Notes: generated by a model from the letters alone, not told the origin. A stretch of DNA of 64,000 bases from Aquirhabdus sp. (GCA_030149815.1 JASLHI010000012.1:62001-126000), one strand, 5' to 3'; positions 53,717-63,518 are shown, counted from the first letter of the stretch. Program-made: numbers and translations.

Positions 53717-54292
53717 TTAACTCTGACAGACTGACGCCCAAGCTGCATCTGCAAAAACTTCACGAAGATCCATCAATGGTGTTTTGCTGCGACCCGCTAA
53801 CCAGCGTTTGGCGTAGTCATGCGTAGGCGCGATGATCAGCGAATAAAAGACCTCTTGTGATAATGCCTTGAGCCGTTCTACACCTTCGAGAGTTCGCAAA
53901 CCTGCCCAAACTGCATCATTGGTTTGTTTGACCTCATGACCATACTCTTGACGGCGCTCGGCCTGATTCAACGTCCGTCCATGATGAAAAATAAAATTCG
54001 CCCATATAGGATTCGCCACGATCCAATCAATATTGGCATAAACCAGTGTCCGCACCGCAAGCTCGATCTCAGTTACAGGCTGTAATGCCGTAGCCAATGT
54101 ACTTTGAAATAAGCGCAATCCAGTAATATACACCTCTGCTGCCAGCCCTTCTTTATTGCCAAAATGATGATAAACGTTGCCGACACTCACGTTTGCGGTC
54201 TTACAAATCATCTCAATCGTGGTCGCTTCCACACCATGCTCAACAAAGCAAGAAAGTGCCGCTGCGATGATCTCCTTGCGTCTGCTCATCAT
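53717..54292 (-). CDS. TetR family transcriptional regulator
   Basis: 191 residues from the ATG at 54292, preceded by gaggaaggg; an adjacent ATG at 54289 is possible. N-terminal HTH: RRKEIIAAALSCFVEHGVEATTIEMICKTANVSVGNVYHHFGNKEGL. The ligand domain has no identifiable specificity. It diverges from the PF10118-type hydrolase gene across 323 bp, the usual arrangement for a repressor of the neighbouring genes. Confidence 0.9.
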   Translation of the reverse strand: MMSRRKEIIAAALSCFVEHGVEATTIEMICKTANVSVGNVYHHFGNKEGLAAEVYITGLRLFQSTLATALQPVTEIELAVRTLVYANIDWIVANPIWANFIFHHGRTLNQAERRQEYGHEVKQTNDAVWAGLRTLEGVERLKALSQEVFYSLIIAPTHDYAKRWLAGRSKTPLMDLREVFADAAWASVCQS

Positions 54293-54615
54293 CCCTTCCT
54301 CATAAAACAATATCTTAGGCGTGATTATGCCTGAATTCACAGCCGATACGAACCTATAGCATTACACATCCAGCAGTATCAGATCACAGCGTGACTCCTC
54401 AGTCCACGCGGTGTCTTTTGGCTTGCGTTGACAGGCTCTAAATAACAGAATAATATTCTGTTTAGATCAATAAACAATCAGATCCAATCTCAATTCATTC
54501 AAGAGTTCACATGTATACCAATGAAATCAAGACCTAACAGCAGCTATCCATCACTCAAATTGGTCTAAGCATCTTCAAACCATCTCTTTTTTATATGTTG
54601 ATTAGGAGTCACCCT
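54293..54615. other. Divergent intergenic region between tetR and hydrolase gene
   Basis: No gene and no clear palindromic operator found by eye. The A/T-rich stretch aataacagaataatattctg near 54442-54461 contains a cagaata-at-tattctg dyad, which is a candidate TetR site or promoter. Confidence 0.4.
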
Positions 54616-55569
54616 ATGAGCCATTACGCAGAAAGTTCAGCTCAATTTTCAATCGTCCATCCAGGCAGCGCGACCACTGCCGATACCACCCTCATCCCGC
54701 GTCCCATAAAATTCGAATGGGCGAATGCGCCGTTACAATGGATTCCTAACGATCCCTTCGGCAGTCACATCATCAATCATTTTAGTTTTACGCTGGTCCG
54801 TGGTGAGCTTTTCTTCTGTCGTGTCTTTAACCAAGCTCTGCCATTCATCACCGATGATGCACTGCGTGAAGATGTCAAAACCTTTATCCGTCAAGAAGGC
54901 ATACACTCCAGCGCACACCGTATTTCGATTGATGAATATCTAACACGTTACGGCGTTGATATCGCAGACAACTACAAACGTGAAATGTGGATATTTGAGC
55001 ATATGCTCGCCAACAAGCCATTTGGTTTAACAATCCCTAAAGCACTGCAACGCCAATGGCTGCTTTTCCGCGTCGGCATCGTCGCGGCAGCAGAGCATTA
55101 CACCAACGGTTTTGGTCAATACGTGCTGGATCATTGCGACTGGGCAGCCCGCGGCGCCGATCCTGAAGTTAGTGACTTATTTACATGGCACAGTGCCGAA
55201 GAAGTCGAACATCGTACAGTCGCTTACGACCTCTATCGCCATCTCGGTGGAACCCACAGTATGAAAGCGCTCATCATGAGCTTCGTTGCGCCAATGTTTA
55301 CCTACATTATGGCGGCTGGTGCTGCACAGTTGGCACAAGCCGATGCAGAAGCCCCAGCTGAGATCAAAAGCCTATTGAAACTTGGCTTTTGGCGAGCATG
55401 GGCGCGCTCAAGTAAAAATAACAACATGATGAGTTTAGGATGGTTCTTGGCCAAGCCTCGCAGCTTTTATTCGCGCAACTACTCACCGCTCTCAGAAGGC
55501 AATACCGCACAAGCCTTGGCCTATATCAATGCGTCTCCTGGTGTGATTGCGAACGGCCTGCGCCACTAA
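54616..55569 (+). CDS. Metal-dependent hydrolase family protein (PF10118-like)
   Basis: 317 residues from the ATG at 54616, chosen for aggag at the right distance. Histidine- and glutamate-rich helices resemble the predicted metal-dependent hydrolase family: FIRQEGIHSSAHRISIDEYL, AAAEHYTNGFGQYVLDHC, and WHSAEEVEHRTVAYDLY, giving a ferritin-like di-metal ligand set. The substrate is unknown. It is followed after 77 bp by an alpha/beta hydrolase, probably in one operon controlled by the divergent TetR protein. Confidence 0.82.
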   Translation: MSHYAESSAQFSIVHPGSATTADTTLIPRPIKFEWANAPLQWIPNDPFGSHIINHFSFTLVRGELFFCRVFNQALPFITDDALREDVKTFIRQEGIHSSAHRISIDEYLTRYGVDIADNYKREMWIFEHMLANKPFGLTIPKALQRQWLLFRVGIVAAAEHYTNGFGQYVLDHCDWAARGADPEVSDLFTWHSAEEVEHRTVAYDLYRHLGGTHSMKALIMSFVAPMFTYIMAAGAAQLAQADAEAPAEIKSLLKLGFWRAWARSSKNNNMMSLGWFLAKPRSFYSRNYSPLSEGNTAQALAYINASPGVIANGLRH

Positions 55570-55646
55570 ACTTACACGTCTTCAACACGCCACCGATCAC
55601 TGGATTGGTGGCGGAATTTTATTGTTTCTATAGAGAATACAACGCT

Positions 55647-56537
55647 ATGCCTCATCATCCGCAACACGATATCATCAGTTTGGAAGATATTCATCTTGCC
55701 GTCTACCAATGGGGACAAGCCCATAACAGTAAGCCGACCTTAGTCTGTATTCATGGTTATCCTGATGATGCCAGCGTCTGGACGGCTTTTGCCGAACAAC
55801 TTGCTGAGCGCTTTCATGTTGTCGCCTATGATGTTCGCGGCAGTGGTCTCTCCTCCAAGCCCAAAGCCACCAGTGCTTATCAATTTGATCAATTGATCAG
55901 CGACCTTGGTGCCGTAATTGATTTTGTCAGCCCTGATCGCGCCGTTCATCTCGTCGGTTATGACTGGGGAGCACTGCAAGGTTGGGATGCGATTCTCAGT
56001 AATCGTCTTCAGGGTCGTATCGCAGGTTTTAGCACAGCTGCACCAAGTCTTGATCATGTTGGTCACTGGTTTCAACGTCGTCTACGCTCTGGCAAAGCCT
56101 CTGAACTACGGCAATTCGTGCAACGTGCTCTCGGCTCTTCCTATATGGCCATGATTCAACTGCCGATTCTGCCTGAACTCACATGGCAATTTGGTCTTGG
56201 CAAACTATGGCCTCATCTGGTTGGGCGTATGGAGTGCACTGCTGTTCCCGCCAATCCAAATCTCGTCAGTGACGCCACACACGGTCTCGGTCTGTACCGC
56301 GCCAATCTGATCCCTGTATTGACCCAGCCCAGCCTGCGCAGCACCCATCTACCAATACAACTGCTGATCATGACTCATGATCCCTTTGTTGCCCCGATCT
56401 TGTTTGAGGGGATGAAAGAGTGGGCGCCACAGAGCCAATCGATATCGATCAAAGCAGGTCATTGGTGGCTGCTCAGTCAACCGCACATCGTCGCCGAACA
56501 GATTGCACTCTATATTGATCAAATCTATCCTAACTAA
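55647..56537 (+). CDS. Alpha/beta hydrolase, epoxide hydrolase-like
   Basis: 296 residues from the ATG at 55647; the open frame continues upstream over the previous gene without homology. HGYPDD (oxyanion region), YDVRGSGLSSKP, and the nucleophile elbow GYDWGALQG with Asp instead of Ser indicate the epoxide hydrolase/haloalkane dehalogenase branch. The late KAGHWWL supplies the catalytic His. Paired with a metal-dependent hydrolase and a TetR gene, it could belong to a small catabolic or detoxification unit. Confidence 0.85.
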   Translation: MPHHPQHDIISLEDIHLAVYQWGQAHNSKPTLVCIHGYPDDASVWTAFAEQLAERFHVVAYDVRGSGLSSKPKATSAYQFDQLISDLGAVIDFVSPDRAVHLVGYDWGALQGWDAILSNRLQGRIAGFSTAAPSLDHVGHWFQRRLRSGKASELRQFVQRALGSSYMAMIQLPILPELTWQFGLGKLWPHLVGRMECTAVPANPNLVSDATHGLGLYRANLIPVLTQPSLRSTHLPIQLLIMTHDPFVAPILFEGMKEWAPQSQSISIKAGHWWLLSQPHIVAEQIALYIDQIYPN

Positions 56538-56712
56538 TCCGCCATGGTTTCATGAGTCCAAAATATTGATCTACTGATGAGACCACCCCCAAAACATTTC
56601 CAACTCTCAAAGATCCGATATTCTATTTTTAACAATTTTCTATATACAGTTTTCAACTCGATGACTGTAGAATTTGCTCGTTCAATTTCTGTCGAAATCC
56701 ACACAGTCGCTT

Positions 56713-57174
56713 ATGCTTCTATCTCGCATTATCATTCAGCTACTTTGTCTGCTCAGTTATATCTGGGTTTCGACAGGTGTCGCCAATGCGATGCAACTCT
56801 ATCAAGCAAGCGTTCAAGAGCCGACTGCGCAAATTATTGTTGATGACGATCGTCACCGTTTAATACTCCATCATCAAGGCTACCGTGATTCACACGAACC
56901 TAAAGCCAATGGTGCACCGCACATCCATAGTGATCATGTCATCAAGCTGAGTTGTGCGCATCCAGAGTTTTCGGCATTAGCTAGTCATGTGAAATTAGCA
57001 AAAGTTAAGATTGCTACCGATGTGTTAGTTGCTTATTTACCGCCACCTGTCTTTAGTTACACTGCATTCGCACAAAAAACGCTTGTGGCACAACAACCAC
57101 CACCAGCAAATTCACCACCATTAAGTCGCAACTCCTCAATTGCAATTGTTCAGTTAACCCAACTCCGAATTTAG
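56713..57174 (+). CDS. His-rich exported protein, first gene of metal efflux operon
   Basis: 153 residues from the ATG at 56713 (MLLSRIIIQLLCLLSYIWVSTGVANA is the leader, cleavage near ANA). The mature part has a His cluster (RLILHHQGYRDSHEP, then APHIHSDHVIKLSCAHPE) and a Pro-rich tail. Not a recognised family, but a small exported His-rich protein ahead of czcCBA-like genes suggests periplasmic metal binding, like CzcI/CzcE-type proteins. It lies 101 bp before the adaptor gene. Confidence 0.65.
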   Translation: MLLSRIIIQLLCLLSYIWVSTGVANAMQLYQASVQEPTAQIIVDDDRHRLILHHQGYRDSHEPKANGAPHIHSDHVIKLSCAHPEFSALASHVKLAKVKIATDVLVAYLPPPVFSYTAFAQKTLVAQQPPPANSPPLSRNSSIAIVQLTQLRI

Positions 57175-57275
57175 CCACATCTCGCTCTGCCATTCGTGTG
57201 GGGCATCTTCTCGTTTAAACCATTGCGGCCACGCCGCGTATCCCAATTTCTTAAAATTTAATCTAAAGGATAGTC

Positions 57276-58376
57276 ATGTCTTTTATTCGTCCCTTGACGA
57301 GCGCAGTCGCCATGCTGCTGCTCAGTGCTGCTCCTTATTTACATGCCGCCGCCAATAATCGTTTTCCTGTGACTGATGTTCAAATGCGTACGCTGGGTAT
57401 TGAGCTTGTCGCGCTGAGTACTCAGTCGAATAACGTCAATGCAAGTTTTCCAGCCCAAGTCATTTTACCGCCACAGCAAGAAACCATTGTCAGTGCTCCT
57501 CTTGCAGGTTTGGTCACTCGAATTTTGGTGCAAGAAAACCAACAAGTCGCTAAAGGTACACCACTACTCATTCTCAGCAGTCCACAACTCGGTGAACAGC
57601 AACTCTTATTGATCCAAGCCCAGAATCGTGTACGTCTTGCCAGCTCAACGGCAAGCCGTGAACGTGCTTTGTTTAAGGAAGGTATTATCGCTGAACGACG
57701 TGTCATTGAGGCGGACTCTGTGCTGCGTGATGCTCAAGCTGTTCTGCAACAAGCGAAAATGACTTTGAGCCTATCGGGTGTCGGCGGCGCTGCACTCAAT
57801 CGAATGAGTCAAAGCAACAAGATCAGCAATCAACTCACCATCACAGCTCCGAATGCAGCAACCATCATGATCCTGTCAGCAAAACTCGGGCAACGCGTCG
57901 CTGCTGCTGATCCACTGCTGCAACTTGCCAAACTCGATACCTTTTGGCTGAATATTCAAGTTCCGAGTGGCGATATAGGCCGTTGGTCATCTGGTCAACA
58001 CGTCCAAATCAATGGAGGCGGTTCTGGAACAATTATGAGCATCCATCCATTGAGTCGAAATGGTCAAACCTCATCTGTTCGCGCCAAGGTAACGTCTGGG
58101 GCTTCTGCGCTGCATTTAGGTCAATTTGTTCAAGTGAAATTACCGTTGATCGCAAGCAACTCATGGAATATCCCAATCTCAGCGATTGCCCGTCAAGGTG
58201 AGAACGCTGTGGTTTTTGTCCGTGACAAAGATTGTTTTCGCGCTATCCCCATCAAGGTGCTCACCAGTGCAGGACAACGCGCCCAAATCAGCGGCGCACT
58301 GAAAGCGAATGATCGTATCGCATCGACCAGCGTCATCGCGCTAAAGGCTGCATGGCAAGGTGGCGCGGAGGAATAA
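57276..58376 (+). CDS. RND efflux periplasmic adaptor (CzcB/CusB-like)
   Basis: 366 residues: signal peptide (SAVAMLLLSAAPYLHAA), lipoyl/barrel-sandwich half motifs (IVSAPLAGLVTRILVQENQQVAKGTPLL and LTITAPNAATIMILSAKLGQRV), and a helical hairpin between them (ERALFKEGIIAERRVIEADS). A beta-barrel domain follows. It bridges the inner-membrane pump and the outer-membrane channel. The ATG follows aaagga. The pump gene starts 4 bp after its stop. No metal-binding N-terminal His/Met tail is seen. Confidence 0.9.
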   Translation: MSFIRPLTSAVAMLLLSAAPYLHAAANNRFPVTDVQMRTLGIELVALSTQSNNVNASFPAQVILPPQQETIVSAPLAGLVTRILVQENQQVAKGTPLLILSSPQLGEQQLLLIQAQNRVRLASSTASRERALFKEGIIAERRVIEADSVLRDAQAVLQQAKMTLSLSGVGGAALNRMSQSNKISNQLTITAPNAATIMILSAKLGQRVAAADPLLQLAKLDTFWLNIQVPSGDIGRWSSGQHVQINGGGSGTIMSIHPLSRNGQTSSVRAKVTSGASALHLGQFVQVKLPLIASNSWNIPISAIARQGENAVVFVRDKDCFRAIPIKVLTSAGQRAQISGALKANDRIASTSVIALKAAWQGGAEE

Positions 58377-58380
58377 AACC

Positions 58381-61300
58381 ATGATCACGCAATTGATCCA
58401 ATTCGCGCTCTCACAGCGCAGCTTTATTTTGATTACGGCGGCTTTGCTATCAGGTGTAGGTTGGTATTCATTTAATCAGATTCCAATTGATGCCTTCCCC
58501 GATGTCGCCAGCCAGCAAGTCAAAATCATTTTGAAAGCACCCGGCATGACCCCAGAAGAAGTGGAAAGTCGTGTCGCTGTACCGATTGAAACCGAAATGC
58601 TCGGTATTCCGAAGCAAGAAATGCTGCGGACAACGGTTAAATACGGCATCGTTGACCTGACATTAACCTTTAATGATGGTACAGACATCTACTGGGCGCG
58701 ACAGCAAGTCGCTGAACGACTCACAGGAGTTATGTCAGAGTTACCTGCTAGCGTGGAAGGCGGTATGGCACCCATCACCACACCCCTAGGCGAAATGTTC
58801 CAGTTCACGGTAGACAATCCCAATCTGAGCCTGATGGAGCGAAAATCTCTACTTGATTGGATCATTCGCCCTGCACTGCGAACCGTATCAGGTGTCGCCG
58901 ACGTCAATGTGCTAGGCGGTGTCACCCGTAGCTATGAGGTCATTCCCGACCCAATCCGTATGGCCGCATCAGGCATCACACCAGATTTGCTCAAGGCAAA
59001 AATTGAAGCCAACAATCGTAATGATGGCGCGGGTCGTCTCATTGAAGGAGGTGAAGTTCTGCTGATACGTAGTAAAGGTAATATTTCCAGCATCGACGAC
59101 CTGAAAGCCATCGTGATTAAAGTGGACGGCACGACGCCATTACGCGTCAGCGATGTTGCTGAAGTGAAAATCGGCGAAATGACCCGCAACGGTGTCGTGA
59201 CTCAAGATGGTCAACATGAAGCTGTCGAAGGTCTGGTGCTTGGTCTTGCTGGTGCCAATGCCAGACAGGTCGTCACAGGTGTTGAGCAAAGGATTAAAGA
59301 ACTCACGCCAAGTTTGCCTAAAGGCACTCAAATCAAGGTGTTCTATAACCGTGCTGATCTGGTCAATAAAGCAGTACATACCGTGAGCAAATCGTTAGCT
59401 GAAGCGATTATCTTAGTCTTAGTATTGCTTGGTGTATTTTTGGGTAATCTTCGAGCTGCGATTACGGTTGCTCTAATCCTGCCCTTATCCGCGTTATCAA
59501 CTTTTATTCTGATGCGCCAAGTCGGTATGTCAGCCAATCTAATGAGTTTAGGCGGTCTTGCGATTGCCATTGGCATGCTGGTTGATGCGGCGGTGGTCGT
59601 GGTCGAAAACGTAGTTCAGCATCTGGCACATGATCCATCTAAAGGTAAACTGCCACGTCTGCACATCATCTATCGTTCAGTTCGAGAAGTTGCTGCGCCT
59701 GTCGTTACAGGGATGTTGATCATTATCATCGTGTTTTTGCCGTTACTTACCCTGCAAGGCATGGAAGGCAAATTCTTCGTTCCCGTTGCATTGACCATTG
59801 TTTTTGCACTGTTTAGCTCATTACTCCTCTCATTGACGGTGATTCCAGTACTCGCATCATTTCTGCTGAAATCCGTATCGCATGAAGAACCTTGGCTGCC
59901 GCGCCAACTTCTGCGTCTTTACACCCCACTTCTTGATAAAGCCTTTTTGCATCAAAAGATCGTTTTTGTCAGTGCAGCAATCCTGCTTGCCCTTGCTGGT
60001 GTTGTCTACACGCAGGTTGGTAAGACCTTTATTCCTGCAATGGATGAAGGTGACATTGTCATGGGCATCGAAAAGTTCCCTTCCATTAGCCTAGAAGAAT
60101 CGGCTGCTTTGGATTTAAAGATCCAACAGGCAGTGATGAAATCTGTGCCAGAAGTCATTGGCGTTGTGGCTCGTGCAGGATCAGACGACATCGGGCTAGA
60201 CCCCATGGGGCTAAATCAGACCGATACGTTTCTGATTTTAAAACCACGCAATGAGTGGCGGATACAGTCCAAAGAAGAGTTACTTGCCGAATTACGCAAA
60301 GTACTCGATCAACTGCCGGGAACAACCTATAGCTTTACCATGCCCATCGAAATGCGTGTTTCCGAGATGATTATGGGCGTCCGTGGTGATCTGGCGGTGA
60401 AGATTTATGGTCATGATTTACCCACGTTGAATCGCCTTGCTGCTGAAATCTCAAGCGTCCTCAAAACCGTTGAAGGCAGTCAAGACGTCAATACCATCGT
60501 CAATGATGGCGTGCAATACCTCAGTGTGGCGGTTGACCGCTTGGCCGCAGGTCGTTTTGGTCTATCAGTAGAAGATGTGCAAGAAACTCTACGCCTGCAA
60601 ATTCAAGGGATACAAGCAGGAAAAGTATTAGAAGGCAATCACCGCATTCCAATTCAGATTCGAGGCTCAGCAGATATCCGTATGTCACCCGGTGATTTTG
60701 CCAATCAACGTATCATCACGCCGTCTGGTGAGTCTGTTCCGCTCAGTAGTATTGCCACACTTCAGCGTGTTGCAGGCCCAGTTAAAATTGATCGTGAAAT
60801 GGGTAGCCGCTATAGCGTAGTGGTCAGCAATGTCACTGGACGCGATCTGGTTGGTTTTGTTGAAGATGCCAAACAAGCCATCGCAACCAAAGTCAAAATG
60901 CCGGAAGGCTATCGTGTCACTTTTGGCGGTGAATTTGAAAATCAGCAACGCGCAGCCGCGCGCCTAAGCTTGGTCACACCGATCGCCTTGGTGCTGATTT
61001 TTATGCTTCTATTTTCTAGTTTCCGTTCGGTGCGTCAGTCGCTATTGGTGCTGAGTAACATTCCATTTGCCTTAGTTGGCGGAATAACGGCTTTATGGCT
61101 GACTGGTGAATATCTCTCTGTGCCCGCCTCGGTTGGTTTTATCGCGTTACTCGGAATTGCAGTGCTCAATGGCGTGGTGATGGTGAGTTACTTTAATCAA
61201 CTCCATACCGAAGGCATGCCGATTGATCAAGTCGTGCGCGAAGGTGCTGGGCGTCGTTTGCGCCCCGTATTGATGACGGCGGCCATTACTGCATTTGGTC

Positions 61301-61473
61301 TATTGCCATTATTGTTTGCAACTGGCCCCGGATCTGAAATTCAGCGTCCGCTCGCCATCGTAGTCATTGGCGGTCTCATCACAGCGACTGTACTGACCTT
61401 ATTTATCTTACCCATGTTGTATTCCCGATTTGCATTCAAAAAGGTCGTCTTAAAGGAGGAACGTCATGACTGA
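58381..61473 (+). CDS. Heavy-metal RND efflux pump (CzcA/CusA family)
   Basis: 1030 residues from the ATG at 58381. Twelve-helix RND plan with two large periplasmic loops: QIPIDAFPDVASQQV near the N-terminus, TM4 motif AIAIGMLVDAAVVVVEN, and MPIEMRVSEMIMGVRGDLAVKIYG in the second loop. The TM4 motif has the Asp for proton relay but lacks the DFGxxVDGA of CzcA, and the loop has several Met residues, so Cu/Ag or Zn/Co/Cd export cannot be decided. It overlaps the DUF3240 gene by 8 bp. Confidence 0.92.
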   Translation: MITQLIQFALSQRSFILITAALLSGVGWYSFNQIPIDAFPDVASQQVKIILKAPGMTPEEVESRVAVPIETEMLGIPKQEMLRTTVKYGIVDLTLTFNDGTDIYWARQQVAERLTGVMSELPASVEGGMAPITTPLGEMFQFTVDNPNLSLMERKSLLDWIIRPALRTVSGVADVNVLGGVTRSYEVIPDPIRMAASGITPDLLKAKIEANNRNDGAGRLIEGGEVLLIRSKGNISSIDDLKAIVIKVDGTTPLRVSDVAEVKIGEMTRNGVVTQDGQHEAVEGLVLGLAGANARQVVTGVEQRIKELTPSLPKGTQIKVFYNRADLVNKAVHTVSKSLAEAIILVLVLLGVFLGNLRAAITVALILPLSALSTFILMRQVGMSANLMSLGGLAIAIGMLVDAAVVVVENVVQHLAHDPSKGKLPRLHIIYRSVREVAAPVVTGMLIIIIVFLPLLTLQGMEGKFFVPVALTIVFALFSSLLLSLTVIPVLASFLLKSVSHEEPWLPRQLLRLYTPLLDKAFLHQKIVFVSAAILLALAGVVYTQVGKTFIPAMDEGDIVMGIEKFPSISLEESAALDLKIQQAVMKSVPEVIGVVARAGSDDIGLDPMGLNQTDTFLILKPRNEWRIQSKEELLAELRKVLDQLPGTTYSFTMPIEMRVSEMIMGVRGDLAVKIYGHDLPTLNRLAAEISSVLKTVEGSQDVNTIVNDGVQYLSVAVDRLAAGRFGLSVEDVQETLRLQIQGIQAGKVLEGNHRIPIQIRGSADIRMSPGDFANQRIITPSGESVPLSSIATLQRVAGPVKIDREMGSRYSVVVSNVTGRDLVGFVEDAKQAIATKVKMPEGYRVTFGGEFENQQRAAARLSLVTPIALVLIFMLLFSSFRSVRQSLLVLSNIPFALVGGITALWLTGEYLSVPASVGFIALLGIAVLNGVVMVSYFNQLHTEGMPIDQVVREGAGRRLRPVLMTAAITAFGLLPLLFATGPGSEIQRPLAIVVIGGLITATVLTLFILPMLYSRFAFKKVVLKEERHD

Positions 61474-61765
61474 AGTTTGTCTTTATTTATTGGCGGCTCC
61501 TGAACTTGAGGAAAAGCTGCTTGATCAACTCCTCATGCATCCGCAGTTGTCTCACTTTGTCAGCCAACCCGCCGCGAGTCATGGTGGTCATTTGAATGAT
61601 CTCAATCAAGGAGAACAAGTCCTCGGTCGAGGTGATGCAGTGCTTATTCAGGCACAACTCACACTGAAGGATGCCAATGATCTCATTACTACACTACGTG
61701 TAGATTTTGCCCAAAGTAGCGTGCTGTTTTGGATTGTGCCTGTTTTGACAAAAGGAGTGCTTTAA
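61466..61765 (+). CDS. DUF3240 family protein
   Basis: 99 residues: MTEVCLYLLAAPELEEKLLDQLL, HGGHLNDLNQGEQVLGRGD, and the C-terminal VLFWIVPVLTKGVL. DUF3240 proteins resemble PII-like ferredoxin folds and are found beside heavy-metal RND genes; function is not established. The start overlaps the pump stop by 8 bp and its own stop overlaps the next ATG by one base (taatg), so translation is coupled throughout. Confidence 0.85.
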   Translation: MTEVCLYLLAAPELEEKLLDQLLMHPQLSHFVSQPAASHGGHLNDLNQGEQVLGRGDAVLIQAQLTLKDANDLITTLRVDFAQSSVLFWIVPVLTKGVL

Positions 61766-63039
61766 TGAAACCTTTTTCTCTCATCATGTTTCCACTCTTA
61801 CTGAGCCTGAATGCCTCGGCAGCTGAGTCAGAAGTGATCATTCCACAATTCCTACCCGAAGGATTAGCTCGGCAATTACTTGTCAACGATCCTGAAATCG
61901 CCAGCGCAGAAAGTACATTACGTTCTGCTCAGATTGGCGCTGAGCAACAACGATTATCTCCCTACGACTGGGTCGCACGCGGCACTTATCAACGGCGCGA
62001 CTATCGGAATAGTACAGGGTCAGGTAACAACTCAAACTCTAATGAGTGGAATGTGGGTATTGAGCGGACAGTGCGTTTACCAGCCAAAGTCAGTGCAGAT
62101 CAAGCCAGCAGCCATGCCACAAATGCACTGGCACAGCTTCAAGCACAACAAGTACGTCGTCAAGCTGTGTCTGGTTTACTCAATGCTTGGTTGGACTGGC
62201 TGGATGCCGATACTCGGAAGTCGCTATTACTACGGCAACAAATCGCGGTTTCTGATAATGTCGCGGCAGTACGTAAACGCGTGCGAGCTGGCGATGCTGC
62301 TCAACTTGAACAACAACTTACCATGGCAGAATTGGCAACCGTCCAGCGTCAAGTCAGCGCAGCGTCTTCGCTAGCATCCAGCAAATTGACACAATTGACT
62401 ACACGTTACTCCATGACCAATGAGCTCATCACCAGAGATTTGCCAACACCGATCAAGGTGACTCATGACGCAGCATGGTGGCAAACACGACAGCTTGCGA
62501 TGAATCTTGAGCTTGAAATTGCCCAAGCTCAGATCAATATCGCTTCCGCGGCAGTGAATCGAGCCAAGGCTGATCGTCTACCCGATCCAACACTTGGAGT
62601 CTTTACCGCCAGTGAAGCGCATGGCAATGAGCGTATTATAGGTCTATCGGCGAGTATTCCTCTTGGCAGTCAACGACGTGCGTTAGAGATCGAGCGTATG
62701 CAAACCCAGCTAGAAAGCGTCCGCCTCAATCGTGTCCTCATCGAACGTGAGCAGCGTGCTGAAAGTATCAATCGCTACAACGCAGCGACTGATGCATATG
62801 AACAATGGCAATTAGCACAGCAAACTGCATCTCTGATGGCTAAAAATGCAAAGCTCACGCAAAAGGCTTATACATTAGGCGAAGGCGATATTCAGCAACT
62901 CCTCCTAGCGCAGCGCCAAACACTCTCCGCCGTAGAAGATGAATCGAGCGCCAAAGTCACAGCCCTTCGCACCTATGCGGATCTGCTACTGAATGCACAA
63001 CTCTTGTGGCCTAACTTGCTGAACGCTAAAGCCCTGTAA
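61765..63039 (+). CDS. Outer membrane efflux protein (CzcC/TolC-like)
   Basis: 424 residues from the ATG at 61765. The signal peptide (SLIMFPLLLSLNASAA) is followed by two OEP repeats with long alpha-helical hairpins (LLRQQIAVSDNVAAVRKRVRAGDA, then LMAKNAKLTQKAYTLGEGD). It forms the outer-membrane exit duct for the CzcA-like pump. Last gene of the operon, followed by a strong terminator. Confidence 0.9.
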   Translation: MKPFSLIMFPLLLSLNASAAESEVIIPQFLPEGLARQLLVNDPEIASAESTLRSAQIGAEQQRLSPYDWVARGTYQRRDYRNSTGSGNNSNSNEWNVGIERTVRLPAKVSADQASSHATNALAQLQAQQVRRQAVSGLLNAWLDWLDADTRKSLLLRQQIAVSDNVAAVRKRVRAGDAAQLEQQLTMAELATVQRQVSAASSLASSKLTQLTTRYSMTNELITRDLPTPIKVTHDAAWWQTRQLAMNLELEIAQAQINIASAAVNRAKADRLPDPTLGVFTASEAHGNERIIGLSASIPLGSQRRALEIERMQTQLESVRLNRVLIEREQRAESINRYNAATDAYEQWQLAQQTASLMAKNAKLTQKAYTLGEGDIQQLLLAQRQTLSAVEDESSAKVTALRTYADLLLNAQLLWPNLLNAKAL

Positions 63040-63053
63040 GTACGATTGAAACG

Positions 63054-63084
63054 AAAAAAGCGGATAAAATCTATCCGCTTTTTT
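63054..63084 (+). terminator. Rho-independent terminator of the efflux operon
   Basis: Perfect 13-bp inverted repeat: A6 then gcggata, loop aaatc, tatccgc then T6. It begins 14 bp after the czcC-like stop and, being symmetrical, also serves the gene ending at 63105 on the minus strand. Confidence 0.92.
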
Positions 63085-63104
63085 ATATACCAATCATCGC
63101 CGTA

Positions 63105-63518
63105 TCAATGCGGCGGCGTTGCAGGAACTTTCTGCCAGCCAGAAGGACAACTTTGTACATAAGGATAATAACCTTTCGGCGATTCACAGTAATACCAGAT
63201 CGGAAGTGTCGAGGTGTTAGGCGCCGATTGCACGACTTGAGAAGGGCTATTGTCATATACCGTCACAGAACTACGTTCTACATAACTTGGTGAGTAATAG
63301 CCTGTGTAAGCATAATCATAGTAGGGGTAAGTCAGCAACGCACCAGTCGCCAGCCCCAATCCAAAGCCATAAAAACCGCGACCGCCATGCCAATAACCAC
63401 CATGTCCATGATAGCCATATCCATGATAATAGCCTGAATGAGCCTGAACATTAGGTGCAACCATTAAACTGCCCATCATGGCAAATACGGCAGACATCAT
63501 CCATATTTTTGACTTCAT
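63105..63518 (-). CDS. Gly/Tyr/His-rich exported protein
   Basis: 137 residues: signal peptide (MSAVFAMMGSLMVAPNVQA), then a low-complexity HSGYYHGYGYHGHGGYWHGG stretch, a glycine-containing hydrophobic segment (FGLGLATGALLTYP), and a C-terminal WYYCESPKGYYPYVQSC block. This C-terminal motif is seen in many small proteobacterial periplasmic proteins of unknown function. The His-rich region could bind metals, which would fit the neighbouring efflux operon, but this is speculative. Confidence 0.8.
   Translation of the reverse strand: MKSKIWMMSAVFAMMGSLMVAPNVQAHSGYYHGYGYHGHGGYWHGGRGFYGFGLGLATGALLTYPYYDYAYTGYYSPSYVERSSVTVYDNSPSQVVQSAPNTSTLPIWYYCESPKGYYPYVQSCPSGWQKVPATPPH

Noticed and set aside
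55440..55646. Upstream extension of the alpha/beta hydrolase frame
   Set aside because: Overlaps the preceding hydrolase gene in another frame; homology begins at the ATG at 55647.
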